NCBI RefSeq assembly: GCF_025836995.1
Contig: NZ_CP107546.1
Span: 3,307,691-3,371,690 of the forward strand
Length of the DNA: 64,000 nt
Source: Microbacterium sp. M28
Lineage (GTDB): Bacteria > Actinomycetota > Actinomycetes > Actinomycetales > Microbacteriaceae
Reading direction: 5' to 3'
A program made the position numbers and the translations under genes. The notes below the pieces were generated by a model. That model did not search any database. It was not told where the DNA came from and was given only the letters and a program-made list of their open reading frames with translations. Of the stretch, positions 60,716-64,000 are shown piece by piece. Position 1 is the first letter of the stretch. Each line of letters starts with the position of its first letter.

Positions 60716-61342
60716 CTAACCGCGGACGGTGGCGCGTACGACGCGCGTCACTTCCGGGAGAAGGCCTTCACCCAGGACTTCGACGCGCACATCCGTCAGC
60801 TTGTACTTCTTGATCTGCTTCTGGGCGGCATCAATCTCGTTCGCCGCGTTCACGCCCTTCAGAAGAACCAGATCACCGCCGTCGCGTACCAGCGGTGCGG
60901 TGAGCGGCAGCAGCGTACGCAGCGCGCTGACAGCCCTGGCCGTCACCACGTCGAACGACTGCGGCCGGCCGACCTCCTCCGCGCGCGCACGAAGAACCTC
61001 GACATTGTCGAGACCGAGGGCGTCTACCTGCTCATTGAGCCAGTTGATCCGCCGCTCCATCGGCTCGATGAGCGTGAAACGGACGTCGGGCCGAGCGATC
61101 GCCAGGACAAGTCCTGGGAGTCCTGCGCCGGAGCCGATGTCAGCCACAGTTCCGTGCAGCAACGGCGCCGCGATCGCCGAGTTCAGGATGTGACGGGTCC
61201 ACAGCCGAGGAAGCTCCAGTGGACCTATCAGTCCGCGTTCCTCCCCCTGAGCCGCCAATGCGTCCGTGAAGGACCGCGCCAATTCGACTCGATCACCGAA
61301 CAGCGACACGGCCGCGGTGGGTTCCTCCTCGACATCACTCAT
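60716..61342 (-). CDS. rsmG: 16S rRNA (guanine-N7) methyltransferase RsmG
   Basis: The 208-residue enzyme methylates G527 (E. coli numbering) of 16S rRNA. Motifs are LWTRHILNSAIAAPLL, the SAM loop VADIGSGAGLPGLVLAI and RAVSALRTLLPL. It is the gidB gene that in most bacteria stands next to parAB. It starts at ATG 61342, 16 nt from parS site 10. Confidence 0.95.
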   Translation of the reverse strand: MSDVEEEPTAAVSLFGDRVELARSFTDALAAQGEERGLIGPLELPRLWTRHILNSAIAAPLLHGTVADIGSGAGLPGLVLAIARPDVRFTLIEPMERRINWLNEQVDALGLDNVEVLRARAEEVGRPQSFDVVTARAVSALRTLLPLTAPLVRDGGDLVLLKGVNAANEIDAAQKQIKKYKLTDVRVEVLGEGLLPEVTRVVRATVRG

Positions 61343-61357
61343 GAGTCGCTCCGCACC

Positions 61358-61371
61358 GTTTCACGTGAAAC
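61358..61371. promoter_or_regulatory. parS site 10, between rsmG and khpB
   Basis: A perfect core with flanks C and A, filling the 30-bp gap between the rsmG start and the khpB stop codon. Confidence 0.93.
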
Positions 61372-61372
61372 A

Positions 61373-61870
61373 TCAGTGGCGGCGGATGACCGTGTGACGG
61401 TCCGCACCTTCGCCGTAGGACTCGGACGTGAGTCCCCGATCGGAGACGATGTCGTGCACGAGCTTGCGCTCGTAGCTGGACATCGCAGGCAGCGACGCCT
61501 GGGATGCTCCTTCATCGAGCTTCACGACAGCGGCATCCACGAGCCGTTCGAGCTGTCGGCGCCGCGCGTCGCGCGAGCCCCCGATGTCGAGGATGAGCCG
61601 CGAGAACGATCCCGTCCTGCTCTGCACAGCGAGGCGCGTGAGCTCCTGCAGTGCCTGCACGGTGTCCGGTGCGGAGAGCAGCTCGACCCCGCCGCCCTCT
61701 TCCGCCTCGACCGAGACGTAGGCACGGCCCTGACGGACATCCAGGTTCAAGTCCCCGTCGATGTCAGCGATGTCGAGCAGCTCCTCGAGGAAGTCGGCAG
61801 CGACATCCCCTTCGGCCTCCAGATCCGCGACGGTGGGCGCAGGGCGCTCGGTGATGTTCTCGACGCTCAT
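61373..61870 (-). CDS. khpB: KhpB/Jag-type RNA-binding protein (KH and R3H domains)
   Basis: The 165-residue protein has a KH-like domain (AADFLEELLDIADIDGDLNLDVRQGRAYVSV ... GSFSRLILDIGG, residues 24-98) and a C-terminal R3H domain (RRRQLERLVDAAV ... LPAMSSYERKLVHDIVSDRGLTSESYGEGADRHTVI). The N-terminal Jag domain of the firmicute form is absent, as usual in Actinobacteria. It is an RNA-binding factor linked to cell elongation and small RNA handling. Its start overlaps the yidC stop by one base. Confidence 0.93.
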   Translation of the reverse strand: MSVENITERPAPTVADLEAEGDVAADFLEELLDIADIDGDLNLDVRQGRAYVSVEAEEGGGVELLSAPDTVQALQELTRLAVQSRTGSFSRLILDIGGSRDARRRQLERLVDAAVVKLDEGASQASLPAMSSYERKLVHDIVSDRGLTSESYGEGADRHTVIRRH

Positions 61871-62937
61871 CAGTTGGTGCCCTTCTTCTTCGCACGCTTC
61901 TTGCCGACCGGCTGCTGACGCTTCGGAGCCTCGGCCTTGGCCTTCTCCGCCTCTTCCAGCTTGCGCTGCTGCTCGGCCTCGTAGACCGACATCGGGACGA
62001 CCTTGCCCTCGGAGTTGATGGCCTTGCCCTTGCGAGCGAGGCGCTCCTCGCGCGCCTTGGCCGCTTCGGAACCAGGCGTGGGCATCTCACGGATGACCAG
62101 GAACTGCTGCCCCATCGTCCACAGGTTCGACACGAACCAGTACACGACGACGCCGAGCGGGAAGAAAATGCCCGAGAAGATGAAGCCCAGCGGAAGCACG
62201 TAGAGCATGATCTTCTGCATCTGGTACGCCTGGCCGGTCTTGGCCTCGGGGGACAGGTTCTTCGAGATGATCTGCAGCTGCGTGAAGAACTGCGACAGGA
62301 TCATCAGGACCACGAGGATGACGAGCAGCACGATCGCCGTGACGTTCTGCGTCTCGATCGCGTTGCCCAGGGTGCCGTGCAGCGAGACCGTCCCGAAGAT
62401 CGTCGCGTCGTAGAACTCCTTGGTCAGCTCAGGACTCAGCAACCCGACGCCGCCCAGGCCGGCCTGGGCGTGCTTGGTGACATCATTGAGCACGCTGAAC
62501 AGGGCGAAGAAGATCGGCATCTGCACCAGCAGCGGAAGACAGCTCGACATCGGCGTCGTGCCGTGCTTCTTGTACAGCGCCATCGTCTCGCGGCTCATCG
62601 CCTCACGAGAGAGCTGATCCTTCTTACCCTTGTACTTCTCCTGAACTTTTCGCAGTTCAGGGGCAATTTCCATCATCTTTCGCTGGCTCTTGATCTGCCG
62701 GACGAACAGCGGGAAGACCGCAGCGCGCACGACGATGACCAGGCCGACGATCGACAGGATCCAGGTGATTCCGGCCGCCGCCGGCAGCCCCACCGCGGTG
62801 AACAGCCAGTGCCAGAAGACGAGCACGGCCTCGACCGCCCACTTCAGCGGCCACAGGATCGTCCCGAGCAGGTCGAACCCGGTGTTCTCGGGTGCTGGTG
62901 TCGATGTCGCAGACGCGAGCAGAAGGTCAAGACCCAC
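61870..62937 (-). CDS. yidC: Membrane protein insertase YidC
   Basis: The 355-residue insertase of the YidC/Oxa1 family places proteins in the membrane with or without SecYEG. It has the Gram-positive layout without the large periplasmic domain. Features are PLFVRQIKSQRKMMEIAPELRKVQEKYKGKKDQ (the cytoplasmic hairpin, with the channel arginine preceding), MSSCLPLLVQMPIFFALFSVL, and a Lys/Arg/Glu-rich C-terminal tail (KRQQPVGKKRAKKKGTN) that binds ribosomes. About five membrane helices are expected. It is third in the transcript from rpmH. Confidence 0.96.
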   Translation of the reverse strand: MGLDLLLASATSTPAPENTGFDLLGTILWPLKWAVEAVLVFWHWLFTAVGLPAAAGITWILSIVGLVIVVRAAVFPLFVRQIKSQRKMMEIAPELRKVQEKYKGKKDQLSREAMSRETMALYKKHGTTPMSSCLPLLVQMPIFFALFSVLNDVTKHAQAGLGGVGLLSPELTKEFYDATIFGTVSLHGTLGNAIETQNVTAIVLLVILVVLMILSQFFTQLQIISKNLSPEAKTGQAYQMQKIMLYVLPLGFIFSGIFFPLGVVVYWFVSNLWTMGQQFLVIREMPTPGSEAAKAREERLARKGKAINSEGKVVPMSVYEAEQQRKLEEAEKAKAEAPKRQQPVGKKRAKKKGTN

Positions 62938-62940
62938 TGT

Positions 62941-63291
62941 TCAGTCCTTTCGAAGAGGAACGACGAAACCGTGAGAGGTCAGGTCGTAGTGGAAATGCTT
63001 GTGCGGGCGGACGTCGTCGACGCCGCCCTGAGTCCAGGGGTTGCACCGCAGGATGCGCCATGCCGAGAGCACGGCTCCCTTGATGGCGCCGTGCTGCTGC
63101 ACAGCACCTACAGCGTAGGCGGAACAGGATGGGTAATAGGCGCACACATCTCCGTAGAGCGGGGAGATGACTCTGCGATACCCGGCGAGGAACCCCAGCA
63201 CCAGATTCCGGGGGAGCAGTGGGATGCTGCGCAGCAGGTCCCCTGCGTGGAAGTGCGCCTCGCCGAAGGCGTAGGACGGCAGGGCGCTCAC
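62941..63291 (-). CDS. yidD: Membrane protein insertion efficiency factor YidD
   Basis: The 116-residue protein has the YidD core GFLAGYRRVISPLYGDVCAYYPSCSAYAVGAVQQHGAIKGAVLSAWRILRCNPWTQGG in outline, including the three conserved cysteines. It is an amphipathic membrane-associated helper of YidC. It overlaps rnpA by 4 nt. The C-terminus (HFHYDLTSHGFVVPLRKD) is longer than the E. coli protein, as in other Actinobacteria. Confidence 0.95.
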   Translation of the reverse strand: MSALPSYAFGEAHFHAGDLLRSIPLLPRNLVLGFLAGYRRVISPLYGDVCAYYPSCSAYAVGAVQQHGAIKGAVLSAWRILRCNPWTQGGVDDVRPHKHFHYDLTSHGFVVPLRKD

Positions 63292-63638
63292 GGCGCCACC
63301 GGTCGCGTCAAACGGGTGACGCAGCGCTGCACATCCGTACGCAGTTCCGCGAACGAAGCCGTCGCGGATGCAGGAAGGGCACGGATGACGACATCCGTGC
63401 CCTGAGGGACCACTGGCAGCAACTCGGCACAGACGGCTTTGAGCCGTCGACGCACGGTGTTGCGGATCACAGCGTTCCCCACCTGCTTACTGATGATGAA
63501 CCCGAACCGGGCTGCTCGCTCCGCATCCGACGTCGTGAGAATCGACGTGACGACACGGACACCGCCGCACCGCGAACCGCGCCTGACCACCATTCGGTAG
63601 TCATCACCACGGGTCAGACGATGCGGACGGGCGAGCAC
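63288..63638 (-). CDS. rnpA: Ribonuclease P protein component
   Basis: The 116-residue basic protein has the RNase P signature RFGFIISKQVGNAVIRNTVRRRLKAV (the RNR motif) and starts LARPHRLTRGDDYRMVVRRG. It helps the RNA subunit bind pre-tRNA leaders. The start is GTG 63638, 6 nt after the rpmH stop. It is co-transcribed with rpmH as in nearly all bacteria. Confidence 0.96.
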   Translation of the reverse strand: MLARPHRLTRGDDYRMVVRRGSRCGGVRVVTSILTTSDAERAARFGFIISKQVGNAVIRNTVRRRLKAVCAELLPVVPQGTDVVIRALPASATASFAELRTDVQRCVTRLTRPVAP

Positions 63639-63644
63639 AGCGGG

Positions 63645-63782
63645 TTACGCCGAGAGCTCGGTGCGGCCCTTCGCACGACGGGCCGCCAGGATGCCGCGGC
63701 CGGCGCGGGTGCGCATGCGGGCACGGAAGCCGTGCTTCTTGGCACGACGACGGTTGTTGGGCTGGAAAGTGCGCTTGCTCAT
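63645..63782 (-). CDS. rpmH: 50S ribosomal protein L34
   Basis: The 45-residue very basic protein reads [20 protein letters not shown] and continues with [19 protein letters not shown], ending in ELSA: a complete L34. ATG 63782 follows GGAG at 7 nt. It is the first gene of the rpmH-rnpA-yidD-yidC-khpB-rsmG unit and usually divergent from dnaA, which should lie to the right of the window. Confidence 0.97.
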   Translation of the reverse strand: MSKRTFQPNNRRRAKKHGFRARMRTRAGRGILAARRAKGRTELSA

Positions 63783-63836
63783 GGATCACTCCGGGAAGTC
63801 AGTCACCGGATGCAGATCTACCGGGGACATGGGGGC

Positions 63837-63850
63837 TGCCCAATTGGGCA
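63837..63850. promoter_or_regulatory. 14-bp perfect palindrome in the rpmH leader
   Basis: TGCCCAATTGGGCA lies just after the expected rpmH transcription start. It could be an operator or a leader hairpin. Confidence 0.4.
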
Positions 63851-63865
63851 TAAGTCAACCGATTT

Positions 63866-63894
63866 AGGGTACGTCAGTCTGGCACGCAGGGCAA
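63866..63894 (-). promoter_or_regulatory. Promoter of rpmH
   Basis: On the minus strand a TTGCCC -35 (63894-63889), 17-bp spacer and TACCCT -10 (63871-63866) are well spaced. They predict a leader of about 75 nt. Confidence 0.55.
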
Positions 63895-63940
63895 ATCCCC
63901 GCGTGGCAGCGCCGACTCCGGCATCCGATCCGCACAGCTA

Positions 63941-63949
63941 TTATCCACA
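63941..63949 (+). promoter_or_regulatory. Perfect DnaA box near the origin
   Basis: TTATCCACA is the consensus DnaA 9-mer, lying in the intergenic region between rpmH and the expected dnaA gene. Confidence 0.75.
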
Positions 63950-64000
63950 GCCGGTCGCATCCGGCGAGGGACAACACGCCCGCCGGATTTCCGCGGCAGG

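Overview
The window is about 64 kb of high-GC actinobacterial chromosome. It most likely comes from a Microbacterium-type member of the Microbacteriaceae; this rests on gene content, codon use and protein style, not on a 16S gene. It ends just short of the chromosomal origin. The right end carries, reading leftwards, rpmH, rnpA, yidD, yidC, khpB (jag), rsmG, parA and parB, followed further left by trxA, trxB, murJ, a DUF6049 gene and pcnA. This is the conserved flank of dnaA in Actinobacteria, so dnaA and oriC should lie just beyond position 64,000. No tRNA, rRNA, insertion sequence, prophage or CRISPR array was seen.

Layout. 1-7010: the end of a secreted protein, a secreted FG-GAP propeller protein and a very large SARP/BTAD-AAA-TPR regulator. 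7030-9843: small metabolic genes (quinone oxidoreductase, Rdx-type CxxC protein, Dabb protein, HSL-type esterase). 9879-17971: replication and ribosome genes (dnaB; rpsF-ssb-rpsR-rplI) split by a reversed block of two low-complexity surface proteins and a topoisomerase IB. One surface protein has ten chaplin-like repeats and a LAxTG sorting signal. 18294-27841: a LacI-controlled operon for uptake and breakdown of rhamnosides (lipoprotein, two permeases, GH106 rhamnosidase, FAD/Fe-S dehydrogenase, LacI). 27877-33780: a five-gene cluster for a nonulosonic-acid (sialic acid- or Kdn-like) surface polymer. 34000-37536: membrane and hypothetical genes with a PadR regulator. 37692-43331: a second sugar ABC uptake cluster with a Gfo/Idh/MocA enzyme and its own LacI. 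43348-56167: pcnA, small enzymes, DUF6049-murJ, trxB-trxA and a sugar MFS transporter. 56239-61372: parAB and a dense array of ten parS sites. 61373-63782: the rsmG/khpB/yidC/yidD/rnpA/rpmH block.

How the parts work together. The two ABC systems lack their own ATPase and probably borrow a shared MsiK-type ATPase. Each has a pair of LacI-type palindromes in its control region and a LacI gene at its end. The nonulosonate cluster has synthase, cytidylyltransferase fused to a phosphatase, and three transferases, but no NeuC epimerase. That fits Kdn, the sugar of actinobacterial teichulosonic acids, better than Neu5Ac. ParA and ParB would act on the parS array next to the origin. One parS site forms the parA start codon.

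Many genes show a -10 hexamer (TAnnnT) ending 6-7 nt before the start codon with no usable Shine-Dalgarno sequence, so leaderless transcripts look common here. All functions are read from sequence alone; no database search was possible.
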